From Carnegiea gigantea (lineage: Eukaryota; Streptophyta; Magnoliopsida; Caryophyllales; Cactaceae): a DNA stretch of 64,000 nt. Under the pieces are notes generated by a model. The model did no database searches and was not told the DNA's origin. It saw nothing but the letters and a program-made list of their open reading frames with translations. Each line of letters starts with the position of its first letter. Position 1 is the stretch's first letter. Made by a program: the position numbers and the translations under genes. Shown piece after piece: positions 33,557 to 45,506 of this stretch. The stretch spans positions 30,001 through 94,000 of the forward strand of contig JAKOGI010000433.1 in NCBI GenBank assembly GCA_029747015.1, written 5' to 3'.

Positions 33557-36079
33557 ACAATGAGTTTGATTTTAACATGATGAAACCAAAAATAATGATA
33601 AATAATGTTTCAAAAGAAAGAGAAGAAAAAGGGTATGATGGCTAGGAGAAGCGTGTAGAAGAGAAGGAAGAGAGCCTTCTTTTTTAACATCTCACATTTC
33701 CATCTCTCTCTTTTCTCTCTCTCTCTCTCTCTCTCTCACGCACACACACTGTTAGCCACTGGCATATGGTTGCACCCTACCGTCATAGGAGAGTGTTAAT
33801 TTCATAAATGAATTATGTAGTTACAAGTTCTATGTTGTTGGGCTAATTAAGGTTGCAAATGGGTTTGGGTTATTTGAGGTTGGAAATGTTACTTGGAACC
33901 TTTTGACTTATTTGATGAGAGTTTAGCATTCGTTCAACAAAAATTCAGTAGGTTAGCTAGGTTGAGCTAAAAGGAAGACTAGATAAAAGAATGAGCATAT
34001 GGAATTAGTTCACTTGATTGGAGAGAATTTTGACCAATTGGTTTATACTTATATTTGCATAAATGAGTAATAATTTGATTAAACTCATGTGAATTTAGTT
34101 CAGAAATGAGGGGCTTTGTTTGGGTTGAATTTGCTTGATTAAACTAAGTTAAGTGAATTATTTAGGAATTAATATAAATAAGTTAGCAATTAGAAGCCAT
34201 ATGGAATAATGGTGGTCGTGTGATGGAATATTAGATCATCATGTTGAAAGAACCTAATATAGGTAGTGCTTGTAATTGGATAAACATATTAGTGAAGGAA
34301 ATTTGAATTGGTAAGAGATGTTCTCACACAAGTACAAAATTAATTAGTTATTGCTATTTTAACAATGAATATAAAGAAATTTTGGGTTATCTTAATGGGC
34401 CATGTTAAGGGGCTAATGAATTGTTACTATACTTAATAGTCATGATCTTGTTGTTCCTGGTTAATAATTTTAATCTAAGGAAATTGAAGTCAAAATGGCA
34501 CGTATGAAGAGAGTTATACAAAAAAGGATAGAATTGAGTAAGAATTTGAGGAAGTATGATATCTACGTAAGGTATTTACAAGGAAAGTGAACTTAGGCAT
34601 TGAGTTTAGGAGTATGAAGGCAATTAGACACATTTGGTTCAAGTAACTCCACTAAAGTTAGTTAAAAATTTGTAATTTAGGGATTTTGTAAAGGGAGATA
34701 TGAGATTAAAAGCGTAGGTGTGAAACAAGGAAAAAAAAAAGAAACGGAGTAATAACTAATGAGGAAAACAAATTTATGCAATGAGTATGAGCTTGATTGG
34801 CTAGCAAATCATAGGTGAACATTGTAGTCGATAAGGCATAAATGCATACGAGACCTATTCATAAGGAGATAGATGGGTTGGATGAGTCAAAATTTTTGAG
34901 CATGTATATGATGAAGAGAGAGTTTAATTAAACTAATGTATTAAGTTGGTTAGGAACCAAAGTTGAGTTAGCCAAGAATTGTACCTTTTGTAATGGTTAT
35001 GAAAAGTGGGAATAAATGCATATTAATATGAAAAATTGTTTCCATCCAAGAAGCGCAATAATATAAGCATAAAAGATTCACATAAATTATTAATTAAGTG
35101 CTAAAACTATAAAGGAAGGTGACAATACTTTACAAAGATGATCATTCATAAGAAATTGACTAAGAAAGATCAAAAGTTTAGCTTGAAATTATAAGGCAAA
35201 TGTTTCGCTAGCAATGCATCAAGACTCACGAGTCTCATTAAATCAAGATACTCAAGTGACAACATCCAAAACAAAGCGTCAAAGTTCAAAACTCAAAATG
35301 GAGAAGTCAATTATAAATGCATGTAAATGTTTTAATGAATTTGCTTATGATTTGGCCATTCAGAGAAACCATTCACCATTATGATCATCTTGTATTTTTA
35401 TGTTCTCTTGTTTGTTGATCTGGGAATGTCCCGACAAGACAACCTTCTATTAGTGATCTCACCAAAACTGATAACTTATTGCCATTTAATACTAACAACT
35501 GAGTGGCTCAGTAAACCTATGAGCTGAGTGAAGATCCACAAACTCATAAGTTCCTATGACTATAAAGGTGACTTTAACGCATTATTAAATTCAACGTACT
35601 AGTGATTTATAAATGATTTTAAAAATACACGCTTACTGACCCTTTTTATTTTATTCTACTTTATAAGTGTAACGTACTGGGTGTAGTGCTCATTTTTCTC
35701 TATTGTTTTGTGTTTATAGAATACTTTAAGAATGGACAAAAAAGGCACATTGGGATATCAGGCTTAGACATAGCATAAGGAGTACATTACGCATGTCCAT
35801 GAAGGCTAACGTCTCCTTAGCTCGTGAAACTGCCCAATGGAATCTTAGAGTTGGTGTAGGCTGTAAAGACCAAACCATGGGACCACTATTTTGATCAATG
35901 CTTCTATGTTTTGGATTGTTATATGTTTGGATATATTGCTAGGATCTATATAAGTTTCTTTATTTTAGTTACATTGTTTTGCAAACTGAAATTATGTGAA
36001 TTATGGCAGTACGGTCTAGCATTAAAGTACACGGAATGATGACATATATTTAAGAATTTATGTTCCTATTACCTGTTTT
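33557..36079. other. Unassigned AT-rich stretch right of TRIM array
   Basis: It contains a CT run at about 33703-33737 and long AT-rich sequence with no recognised ORF. Around 35640-36000 the text resembles the 3' half of a large plant LTR, but boundaries cannot be set. Confidence 0.4.
33703..33737. repeat. (CT)n microsatellite
   Basis: An uninterrupted CT run of roughly 17 units is followed by a short CA run. Confidence 0.9.
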
Positions 36080-36084
36080 ATGAA

Positions 36085-36149
36085 TCATAGACTATTGAGT
36101 TCAAATCTCTATTCTGAGTTAATGGAGTTTATCCAAAAAAAAAAAAAAT
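36085..36149 (+). mobile_element. Possible SINE 3' part with poly(A) tail
   Basis: A GAGTTCAAATCTCT word resembling a tRNA-type B box is followed about 30 bases later by GTTTATCC and a 14-base A run. This is the general layout of a tRNA-derived plant SINE end. No A box was recognised upstream. Confidence 0.3.
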
Positions 36150-36180
36150 CATTTGTAATAGTGTATAGAGGACAATACAA

Positions 36181-36235
36181 AATTAATAGTGTACAGAGGA
36201 CAATACTGTAATTTGAGCTCTGTACACTATTAATT
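36181..36235. repeat. Perfect 18-bp inverted repeat (hairpin)
   Basis: AATTAATAGTGTACAGAG (36181-36198) pairs exactly with CTCTGTACACTATTAATT (36218-36235) across a 19-base loop. A diverged direct copy of the left arm lies at about 36158-36172. Confidence 0.9.
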
Positions 36236-36790
36236 TGAGCTCTAAGTTCGTTTGTACTTAGCATGTTTTCTAATGTTTTAGCCTTGTCGCTCGAAAGGAG
36301 ATGACACTAACATTTGCTGCTTTATAAGTGTTGTAGTGCCATCTTGTGTTTAATTGTTTGTTAATTGGGTCAATGTACACAATTAAGTTGAGGTGCTATA
36401 AAAGTTAAATTAAAGCCAAAATTCAATTTCAACTTCATGTGTCAAGAGACAGTGAAGTGTTATATGGGTTGGAGTTTGTGTATACATATAGTAGTGGATA
36501 TTTGAATCATATCATAAAATTTAGAATATAAGGGCTTAGCATAAAGAGATAGTGGAAAGCAAAAGAATCATAAGTACAAGAGATAGAAGTATACATTTAT
36601 CTATAGCGATAACTATGCATAGATAGTGTATGTTAGTAAAACCTATGTCATTGTATACAGGCATGTATTACCTAGAATGATGTGTTTATGAGGGGATGTG
36701 TCATTCGTAAGCTCGCTGGACTCACTAGTGATTTAATTAGGCATTCGTAATGACCTTTAATGGATTTCATATGGCCGTTGACCCTAATGT

Positions 36791-37607
36791 GGCATTGGGT
36801 TGGAAGTAATGTAATCAACCATATTATACAATTTTTAATGTAATGGAATTAGGTAATAATTATATTACCATGTTTGGTTATACAATTTTTATAATTGTAA
36901 TGAGATGAATTCATTTACAAACAATGCTTCGTTTTATATGTGGCATGAAATACTCATAATTCAATTCGCCTTCTATTTTGCTTACTTTAATTATTTGTAG
37001 CTTTGTTGATAATTATCATTTAAAATCTTATCATCATGATTATGATGTTTCAAATGAGACTAACTTCACTCCATTTTCTCTAATTTATAATAATGTAATA
37101 TTGTTCAAGTTTAGCAAGTAGAGAGAGAAGAAGAAGAAGAAGATGATGATGATGATTATTTTGATGATGATGATGATGACGCGAGAGAGAGAGAGAGAGA
37201 GAGAGAGATGATGTCTAGAACATACAACAATGCAGTTACAATAATATAATTATGGTATGGGTTAAATTTTATCTAACATCGAAAGGAGAGAGAAGGGGGT
37301 GAAGGGGGATTCAAACCATTAAAAACGTAGTGGTGTACCAAGAGATGGGAAGCAAAGGAGATACAATAGAGAGAAGAGAGAGGAAGCCCCCAAATATAAT
37401 AGTCTATGGTTGGATAGATTTTGATTTAAAGGTATGCAATCACAATAGTTTAGGAAAAGCAAAGTAATTTTATTTGCATAGATTGAGATAAATGTGATTA
37501 CAATGCAACCTTGATTGTATCGCTTAATGGCAACCAAACATGCTAATGGGCTCATCATTGCCATTTTGATTGCATTACCAGTTTGATTATATGGAACCAA
37601 ACGAGCC
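36791..37607 (-). mobile_element. Microsatellite-bearing MITE, copy 2 (817 bp, inverted)
   Basis: This is a full-length reverse-complement relative of 21761-22576. Its + strand ends are GGCATTGGGTTGG and AACCAAACGAGCC. Interior words match in order, including TGGTAATGCAATCAAA and GTTTGGTTGCCATTAAG read on the - strand, and the GA/GAT tract at 37120-37208 corresponds to the CT/CAT tract in copy 1. No convincing target duplication was found here. Confidence 0.85.
37120..37208. repeat. (GA)n/(GAA)n/(GAT)n microsatellite inside MITE copy 2
   Basis: Compound GA, GAA and GAT runs sit at the position equivalent to the CT/CAT tract in copy 1. The tract is more interrupted than in copy 1. Confidence 0.9.
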
Positions 37608-39597
37608 ACAATTAGTATCTATCAAGTTTTAATTTATAGGAATATGAAAAATATACCATGTTATCTACTTTGTGATGGCTAAGTTGTATATAAGTATTTT
37701 GTAACTAAAGGAGAGATATTGAAAATCATTACTCAATTTGAGGATGAAGGTGGTATAACAAATAACTAAATTATAGAATATTGAATGCATATAAAAGCTT
37801 CTTAGGAAATGATCAAGACATCAACACTGGCAGCCAACTCCAAAAAATGTGGGAATCAAATGTGAGTATTGGTAACATGAACCCTAAATTATTGGGATGC
37901 ATAACAGTTGACGCACTAGAAAGACTGTGTCAAGCTCCTTCAGATAACATGGTTCTCAGTTGTTGGAATGCTCCAAATTCTACTTGAGCATCCAAATATG
38001 GGTTAGTACTAGCAAAAACATTTGTGAACAATGTTCTAGCCCCATGCCAAAAGTTATTTTGGAATGTTTCAATTGTGTTTGAAAGAGAATAAGGAATCAA
38101 GGGACATTTTCAGGAAAAACTCAATAGAATTGACCCAAAAAAAAAACCCTAGTTGGTTACAGTTATGAAAATTCTCTCTATATTATTATGGAGATATAAC
38201 TCATGGAGAGATAAAGAAAGAGATTGATAAAACATCCATCTCTAGAGAATTTCTAAATGCTTGAAGTTTTAAATATGAAGTGAGTTTTCAAGAAATTTCT
38301 CGAGTTTTAGAAAAAGTGCTCTCGGCAGCTAGATCAATTAGTGGAAAAGACTAAAAGAAATTGTTATTATGGGGTGATTATACTCAATCTAGCAAGTTCA
38401 AAAGAAATGTAATGGAGGAAGGCCAAAATTTTACCATGATTGGGAGGATTTAGTTGTACGAGAGGACTTGGTTAGGTAAATGGAGCAAGCATTCAAGTGG
38501 TGGCATTGAACGATATAAATGAATTAAACTTACTACTTGCTCACTGGATAGGCAAAAGATTGGTAGAAAATGATTAAGCCTAAAATTCAAGGTTCTAAAG
38601 CCTCTTGGGATGAATTTCTAGATGAGTTGAGGGTTGAATTTGATTTGGTGCATTCACAAAGACAGACACCAGTGGGGGTTGTAGAATTAAGGTTTGGTAC
38701 TTCAACAATAATGGGAAGGTTGATAAACCTATTAAATCATCCAAGGTTTGCTCAGAATATGTTGTCACTAGTTACATAAGAACGAGTCAATCAGAAGATG
38801 TATTAGTCCCTTGTATTAGGAAATCTATGCAGTTTTACCAGAAATCACATGAAGAAATTGTGAAAAGGGGACAAGTAGAAACGAAACCAATGATATTTGA
38901 GTTGCCTGAGAAGAATCCAAAGGATGAAAAAGAAACCAAACAAAGCAATCAACCAATAAGAAAGCCACCCTAGTAGCAAAAAGGACATGAATCGCTGCCG
39001 CTTCATGTGAGAGGCCTACGTGTGAAGTACGGCTGAAATAATGATATGACGACCTAGCACATGGTAGGGACGATTGGTGATACACAGCATTTTCTAGCCA
39101 ATTCTCTTAACAAATGTTAGTGAATGGAAAAAGAAAAGACTCGGATCACTCAATATTGTTGAACATGAATTATTGCCACTACTCATGGGGGAGCAAGGTG
39201 TACATGCTTGAAAAGCAAAAAAGAAGTTGTGTTGTTTGGAATGATTGCTTTTTTTTTTTCCTTTTAGGTGTATGTTTTATTATAGTCGACCTACTATTGG
39301 CCCATAATGGAATAAAACTTTACCATCACAATTTTTTTCGTTTATAAGACTCGAACCCAAGACCTTGCTTAAGTAGACAAATGCCAAACAATTTGAACCA
39401 ACCTATTTTGGTGTCTAGAATGATTGTTATGAGTATATCTAATTTTGATTTTCTATCAAAATTAATTTTCAAGTCACAATTTTTTGTCCCATATGTGACC
39501 ATAATACAAGCTAAGAATGTCTAAATGTTAATATTTTATATGATAGCATATAAACTTTTCTGGAATGCAGATTGCAATAGCTACTGTCTAGCATATA
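37608..39597. other. Unassigned stretch, possibly degenerate coding or retroelement
   Basis: Short open segments (for example 38570-38779, motif SWDEFLDELRVEFD) and a Lys/Glu-rich segment near 38820-38970 hint at an old ORF, but no family is recognised. A tRNA-like word GGGTTCGAGTC on the - strand near 39345 may belong to a SINE remnant (about 39285-39405). Confidence 0.3.
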
Positions 39598-40265
39598 GAC
39601 GTTAGAAGGCCCTCAAATTTTAGACCAGTTTTCTAAGAAGGCTTTGCACTAATTTAGCCGCCATACCTTATTAGGGATGAGTAGATGTTCTTATGGGGTA
39701 GCAATTGCATACCAAGTGCACAAGATAGAGAAAGTGAACTCATTGTCACAAAATAAAGAAACCTAAGACATTGAGTTATTCTTTCAGTGAAATGGTCATC
39801 AGAAGATTTATAAAAAGAAAAAAGAAGATACAAAGTTTATCAGTGATGGATGATGAAGAATAAAAATAAAGAATGATGAATCGGAAACACTCCTATGATA
39901 AATGATTTTTTCAAGATATATATTTTGGGGACATTTTATAGTTAGTTCATTAGAGAGAAAATAGAGAATGAAAAGAGTGGGTATCCGATACTCAGCGTAC
40001 TTTTAATACTAAACAAATGTGCCTGAAATATAATTTGAAGACGTAGTATAAACACGATGATACCTAAGATCAGGTGTTCGGCCTTGCAATATACTTAGAG
40101 TAGTGACACAAAGGATTGTATATAAGACTATGGAGAATTTTATACTATTGTATATAGTTAAGTAGGCTTTGTTTAAGATAGATAAAGCATGGGAGAAGCT
40201 ACAAGGAGCTATGAATAGTTTCAATATGTATATAAAGTTCTAGCACCCATGTATGTGAACCAATG
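39598..40265 (+). repeat. Direct repeat, copy 1 (about 670 bp)
   Basis: Ordered words are shared with 41866-42555, such as AAATTTAGACCA, AATAAAGAATGATGAAT, CAAGATATATATTTTG, GGGTATCCGA, TAGTATAAACAC-ATGATAC and ATCAGGTGTT. Copies are about 2.27 kb apart in the same orientation. They may be the LTRs of a decayed element or a segmental duplication. Confidence 0.75.
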
Positions 40266-40350
40266 TGCCTAATACATTTGGGAGGAAAGGAAACCAAGAA
40301 CTATTGCTTGCCAGTCAACTCGGATCAAGGTAGGTCATGAGGCCATAAAC

Positions 40351-40412
<62 letters not shown>

Positions 40413-41865
40413 TATGTATATGGTATATGTATATATATAATATATATATACTTATTCATCGCTTTCTTGTCTTCTTTAGGATGTTCTTATTTGATCCTCC
40501 ATGATTATTTGCTTAATGCCTATTCTTTTGTTCATAAATTAAAAATATGTTCATATAAAACTGACCACCTAAATTTCTTGCTTTCATGTATATTTTCATT
40601 CTTTCAAAATGATTTCCTAATAAGTGGTCACCGAAAATCTCTTTCTTGTTAGATGTCTCATTAAATAAGACTAATTTATGAAAAATATTATTTGCACGGA
40701 AATTTCAAAATATAATTCTTAATACATCCATTTCTAGTAAAGGTCTCTATTAAAGCAGGCTGTCTAATAGCAACTTTTACCACTCATTAGTTCCAACCTT
40801 CACCCTTGAATCCATTCATATGGTTTATACCTATGGATCACTTCCTTAACCCCTTTTGAGGACCTCGAGAATGATAATCCTGCACAAAAATCCGTCTTCT
40901 TTTAAAAGTAAAATCTTATATCACATAGTCGTCCCTTTGGCTTAAATGGATTTAATCAAAAGAAGAAACTGGGTATTTTCTATAGAACTTAATTTTTACA
41001 TTTCCTTTGAAAATGAGCTGGCAACTTGATAAAATTTAAGCACCATTTCTTCCTACCATATTTTACCATAGAACCACTATTGTGAGAAAGCCAACGTGAT
41101 GCATCCTCCTCAAAAGAGGGCGGGTTGCAAATGGAGGAGGTACGTTGGTATAGCCTTAAGGAGCCCCAACCCTTTTGAAAACCCCATAGACCACCACCAT
41201 CAGTCTGGGAAATTTTAGTAGGTTTTTTTTTAAAAAAAAAATCAAGGAATTTGCTAGCCTAAACAGTTATGTTAGATCTTTAATTATTTAACTCATGTGA
41301 TTGATCTTATTTTGGAATAACTTTGACCTTGTCTTGTGTTTCATTGCTTTATGAGTAATTTTTAGCCAAGGTGCTTGCATATTTTTTTTCATAATAGAAT
41401 GAAGTACCAAAAAAAGAAATCCTTCATTATATTTCCATGACTGGACTCGAGTCAGTGATATTTGAGAGAGAATTGCCTGTTTAGAGGTCAATGTGATAAT
41501 CCTAATCAATAAGTTGGACCAAATGTAGAGTCCTTGAGAAATGATAATAAGATTAGTTCAAGTAATTCTTTTCATTTCAAAAGAAAGACTTGGATTTCAT
41601 ATGAATGTTGACCTTTGAATCATCCAACACTTGTGAATGCACATGTCTAATTTCTAGATTCAACTCATTATATGTTTAAATATCCCTATGTATTTTTAAT
41701 AGATAGATTTCTCTCTTTGTGATCAGGTGTTTGCTTAGCTAATCACCCTTCAAAACTTGATTCCATTTAGCATTTTAAATAGGATAAAATTCCATAGATT
41801 GTAGAGATCCTTGAGAAAATGACAATTGATTTTACTCCAACACCCCTGCACTTGTAGTTGCGATC
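40266..41865. other. Sequence between the direct repeats
   Basis: It contains an AT dinucleotide tract (40354-40452). Otherwise there are only short, unrecognised open frames. If the flanking repeats are LTRs this would be their internal domain, but no primer site or coding motif was seen. Confidence 0.35.
40354..40452. repeat. (AT)n microsatellite
   Basis: About 25 perfect TA units are followed by interrupted TATA-rich sequence; strongly self-complementary. Confidence 0.95.
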
Positions 41866-42555
41866 ATAAGCCCTTAAAATTTAGACCAACTTCTTAATTG
41901 CCTTTGCTTTAGTTTAGCCACCATAAAATGATAATACCATATTGAGCAAACGCTCTTATGGGGTTGAGACTGGATATCAACTACCTAAGACAAATAAGGG
42001 GAACTCATTGCCATAGAATAAAGAAAACTTAAGACATTCAATCATTCTTCTGGTGAAATAGCCACTAGAAAATTTATAAAAAAAGGAAAGATAAAAAATT
42101 GATAAGTGATGGGTAATGAAGCACAAAAATAAAGAATGATGAATGGGGTGGTAACCCTATCATAAATGAGTTTCAAGATATATATTTTGAGGATATTTAA
42201 AGATTAGTCCCATCACAGGGAAAACAAACTATGGAATGAATGGGTATCCGAAACCTATTTTTCTGGCTAGGGTTGTCAAGTGATGATAAAGGTGCTAGAA
42301 ATACAACTTGAGACATAGTATAAACACAATGATACTTCAGATCAGGTGTTTTGCCTTACACTATGCTTAGAATATCGATACAAAGGGAGATGAAAACCTT
42401 TAGTCTATATACAGAACTAAGGGGAACTTTATGCTACGATAAATAATTAATGATCCTTTATTCAAGATAGCTAAAGCATAGGAACGACTACAAGGAGTTA
42501 TGTGTTATTCAGGTATGTATATAAAATTGTGGCACCATGTATTTGAACCAAAGCA
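41866..42555 (+). repeat. Direct repeat, copy 2 (about 690 bp)
   Basis: Diverged partner of 39598-40265. It ends GGCACCATGTATTTGAACC where copy 1 ends AGCACCCATGTATGTGAACC. It contains small insertions relative to copy 1 (for example about 42262-42285). Confidence 0.75.
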
Positions 42556-42899
42556 TAAGATGTATCCAAAGGGACTTTCATGCTTTATTTGGGGAAATAT
42601 GATGATTTTCATTGACTTTCAATCCAATTTATTGAAGACTAATAAGATTGGAACAATGGGATAATGATGAAGTAATACTCTAGGAATAAAAGTATTAACC
42701 ATAATAGTTATGGGCTGATTTAAACCCGTAAAAGTTGGAAAATTATAATTACTATTTGCGATAGAACATCTAAGCACTAGACTTGATGTATGCTATGTGG
42801 AAATGGTAAGGAGTGTTGAACGGTTTGAAGGTAATTTAAAAAAATAAAATGCATTGGGTAATTATAAGGATTTGTATCATAATATAGAAAAAAATATTT
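42556..42899. other. Unassigned AT-rich gap
   Basis: Nothing recognisable between the second direct repeat and the gypsy gag fragment. Confidence 0.4.
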
Positions 42900-43444
42900 G
42901 CCTACAAATGTTTGCCCTCCTTTTCACGTGCTTCCTTTCATCAAGACTTATCTTGACTAGGCTTCTCCTATATGGATTTCTCGTACTCAACCCTTGTTTG
43001 GTTCAAGGTTTCCCTTAAGTCTTCATATCTTGTCCTCTAATACCTAGGATACATACTTTCAGGTTCCACTTCCTCTAGATCATCACGGAAAAGTTTATTA
43101 CATGCCTTTGAACTCCTTAAACTATCTTTCACATATAGTCTCGTATGGGCTGCTTTACATGACTTTCTTTTAGAAGGTAAGAAAGCATCCAGTTTTTTCA
43201 TCATGGGGGATATGACTTCATTAACCGTTAGTGTGACCAGCTCACTATCGTCTTCATAGCATTGGAGATGTCCTTTAGAAGGAGTTTCACCTTTATGGTC
43301 TGAGGCATCCTCCACAATGAAATCTTCTTTCCATGAAGTCTCAACCTTGTGATCTTGGTTCTTGAGAACAATAGTATTCTTTCCCTAATTATCATCATTT
43401 GGATGACATCTTACTCAATCTATGTTCCCACAGATGGTGCCAAA
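42900..43444 (-). pseudogene. Gypsy primer-binding motif and gag N-terminal remnant
   Basis: On the - strand, TTTGGCACCATCTGTGGGA (43444-43426) follows an LTR end and matches the TGGCRCCGTCTGTGGG stretch typical of plant Ty3/gypsy elements just inside the 5' LTR. A Lys/Glu/Ser-rich reading continues leftward with KGETPSKGHLQCYEDDSEL and MMKKLDAFLPSKRKS (43315-43037) to a stop, then a further short piece. This suits the weakly conserved gag N-terminus. The conserved gag core is not adjacent; a gag core in the same orientation lies at 31716-31208. Confidence 0.6.
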
Positions 43445-44030
43445 TGTTTCAGTACACTAGGGCTTTTTCTTAGAACCTTGAGGAACTTATACTACTGTCC
43501 AAAGGTTTCCTACAAATTAACTATTGATGGAGGAGAGGTCTCTCTTTTCCAAGAGCCTCCAATGTTCAAGTTAGAAGAATTCAAGAAGTCAATAAAAAAA
43601 AAAAAGGCCTGGGGTTTCTACGTAGACTTTGCCTGCTTGGGTTAAATTTTACAACCTACGTTTGGGTTGTAGCATGACTTGTTTGTATAAGGGGTTCAGA
43701 CCAGTTCTCTTAGAGAAATTTAACAAGGATTCCATATTTTTTTAGATACAGTTCTTGTTCCTGATTTCATTATCCTTTAAAGTTCTCTACGCCTATCAAA
43801 TGTGTTTGGGAGATCTTCGTCAAATCTCTTATACCTTTTTACAAGCCATGCACATAGGAAATAATAAGTCAAGGCTTTGAGGGACTAGGTTTTTATTAAG
43901 TTTTCTACTTAAGCTTCGCCTAATGCTCAATTCTAGCAACTTAGCTGATCAAGTCAATCTCTTTCTTCGGGTTTCTATTGGGCTTTGGCCAATCCCTTTT
44001 AGAGATTTTATATGCTCGAAGCATTGAATT
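43445..44030 (-). repeat. Gypsy LTR, 3' part (copy 2 of the 23.4-kb family)
   Basis: It starts TGTTTCAGTACACTAGGGC on the + strand, so on the - strand the LTR ends TGAAACA directly before the primer motif. The interior matches 23367-23960 in word order. The other end was not located. Confidence 0.6.
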
Positions 44031-44178
44031 TGATGGCATAATTTCTCAAGTAGTACTCCCCAAGTGTTGAAACATGGTCTTCTGGCAGGGACAGAGAACC
44101 TGGGTGAAAGGGTTACAAGCTTGAACTATTGAGCTACTTATTCCTAGAAATATTAAAGGATGCATGTTTGATCACTAG

Positions 44179-44379
44179 TTGCACATAAACTTCAAAGGGA
44201 ACAAAAACAAGTTTTGTGTGTCATTGTTCTTTGGCATTTTATGGACTCATGCTCTCACAGTAAAGAATAGGATGATCTTCGAAGGAGAAGTGTTGGACTT
44301 GGAAGTGAACTTGCAGAAGATTTTTACCTTTGGATTATGGATGAAAGCATCAAAGACAAACATAATTATAAAATTGTAA
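44179..44379 (+). pseudogene. LINE-like C-terminal fragment (possible)
   Basis: An open 66-residue reading with FGILWTHALTVKNRMIFEG and LQKIFTFGLWMKAS resembles the W-R-N-IF-G pattern near the C-terminus of plant non-LTR retrotransposon polyproteins (zf-RVT region). Nothing upstream extends the match. It could equally be chance. Confidence 0.3.
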
Positions 44380-45237
44380 CGTCTATAGGTATTTTGATGC
44401 TTTGATTAGGTAATAGAATTACAAAATGTGTAATTGTCATTAATGATGACAATAAAGTGTATTACCTATTTCGATTCTATTAGCCATTGGTGGATCAGTG
44501 AATGTATCAAATTCAGATCCTCTATAATCGCAAAAGAACTTCAATCTTATAATTCTCTATATAATAGTTGAAAAACCAGTGATGTTAGTGATAGAATCCG
44601 TGCAAATTAAAGATTTAACTGCAAATTGGACACTTTAGATTTTTCTTTTTTTTTTCCAGATAGAAAGACTCTAGATTGTTGTGAGAATATTAGTGTCCCA
44701 ACTTCTTAAAAAGCATATATAACTTTGATATATATAAAGGAGATAGGGAGCTTTTACCTTCTAAACTCCTCCTTTCTTTGTAATATATGGAATTTTTCCC
44801 TTCAAAATTTCCCACTCTCAAGTACACACTCTGTTTCAATATCCTCTTAATTAATAAAATTAATCAGTTATTAAAAAAAAAAGGCATTCTCTGCTTGGCT
44901 AAAAGCGTCCCCAGTGGATGGCTCGTAAGAGGAAAAAGGGGGGGCGAGCCGAGGGGCTACCCGCAGGCTGGCAGCGGTCGGCTCGAACCCTATGGCTTGC
45001 TGAGCCGCTGCAGGCCACGAGCGCCTAGTCCGCTCTTCTTTTTGTCATTTTTCCCCTGAAACAACGTAACGACGTCGTTTCAGGGGATGAATTTTTTTTG
45101 GGGGCTAAAATTGCTGCGCGAAGAGAGAGAAAAGCCAAAGTTGGGAATGGACTGATTTTTGGACCATTGGAGGCAGGAAGGCATTACCCAACGTCTCTCT
45201 GCCCAGTCCAATATAGTTTTTTTGTGTAAATTTTGCC

Positions 45238-45244
45238 TATAAAT
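45238..45244 (+). promoter_or_regulatory. TATA box of Harbinger element 2
   Basis: TATAAAT is followed about 30 bases on by a CT-rich leader and a GTGAGT donor at 45507. The matching acceptor TTTATAG ends at 47879, 20 bases before the ORF1 ATG. Confidence 0.6.
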
Positions 45245-45506
45245 TGATGAATTTATCTTCAACTCGCACACAAAATTCTCTCACTCTCTCATCTTCTTCA
45301 GAAAATTTGTGAATGTTTTGCATCCCTAGTGAGTTATTTTATCAAAGGCATAGTGCAACAATTAGTAAGAAATTCTATTTTAAATTTTCTTAAATTCTTA
45401 ATTTTGTATGTTAAACTTGATATTTTATTTTATTAACTTTGTCATTTTTGTATTTGTGGAGAAGTTGTTGGTGTTGTATCTTAGCAAGGAAGAAGTGAAG
45501 AAAATT

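Noticed and set aside
45065..45082. AACGACGTCGTTTC palindrome as a host regulatory site
   Set aside because: It lies in the GC-rich subterminal region of Harbinger 2 and is better explained as part of that element.
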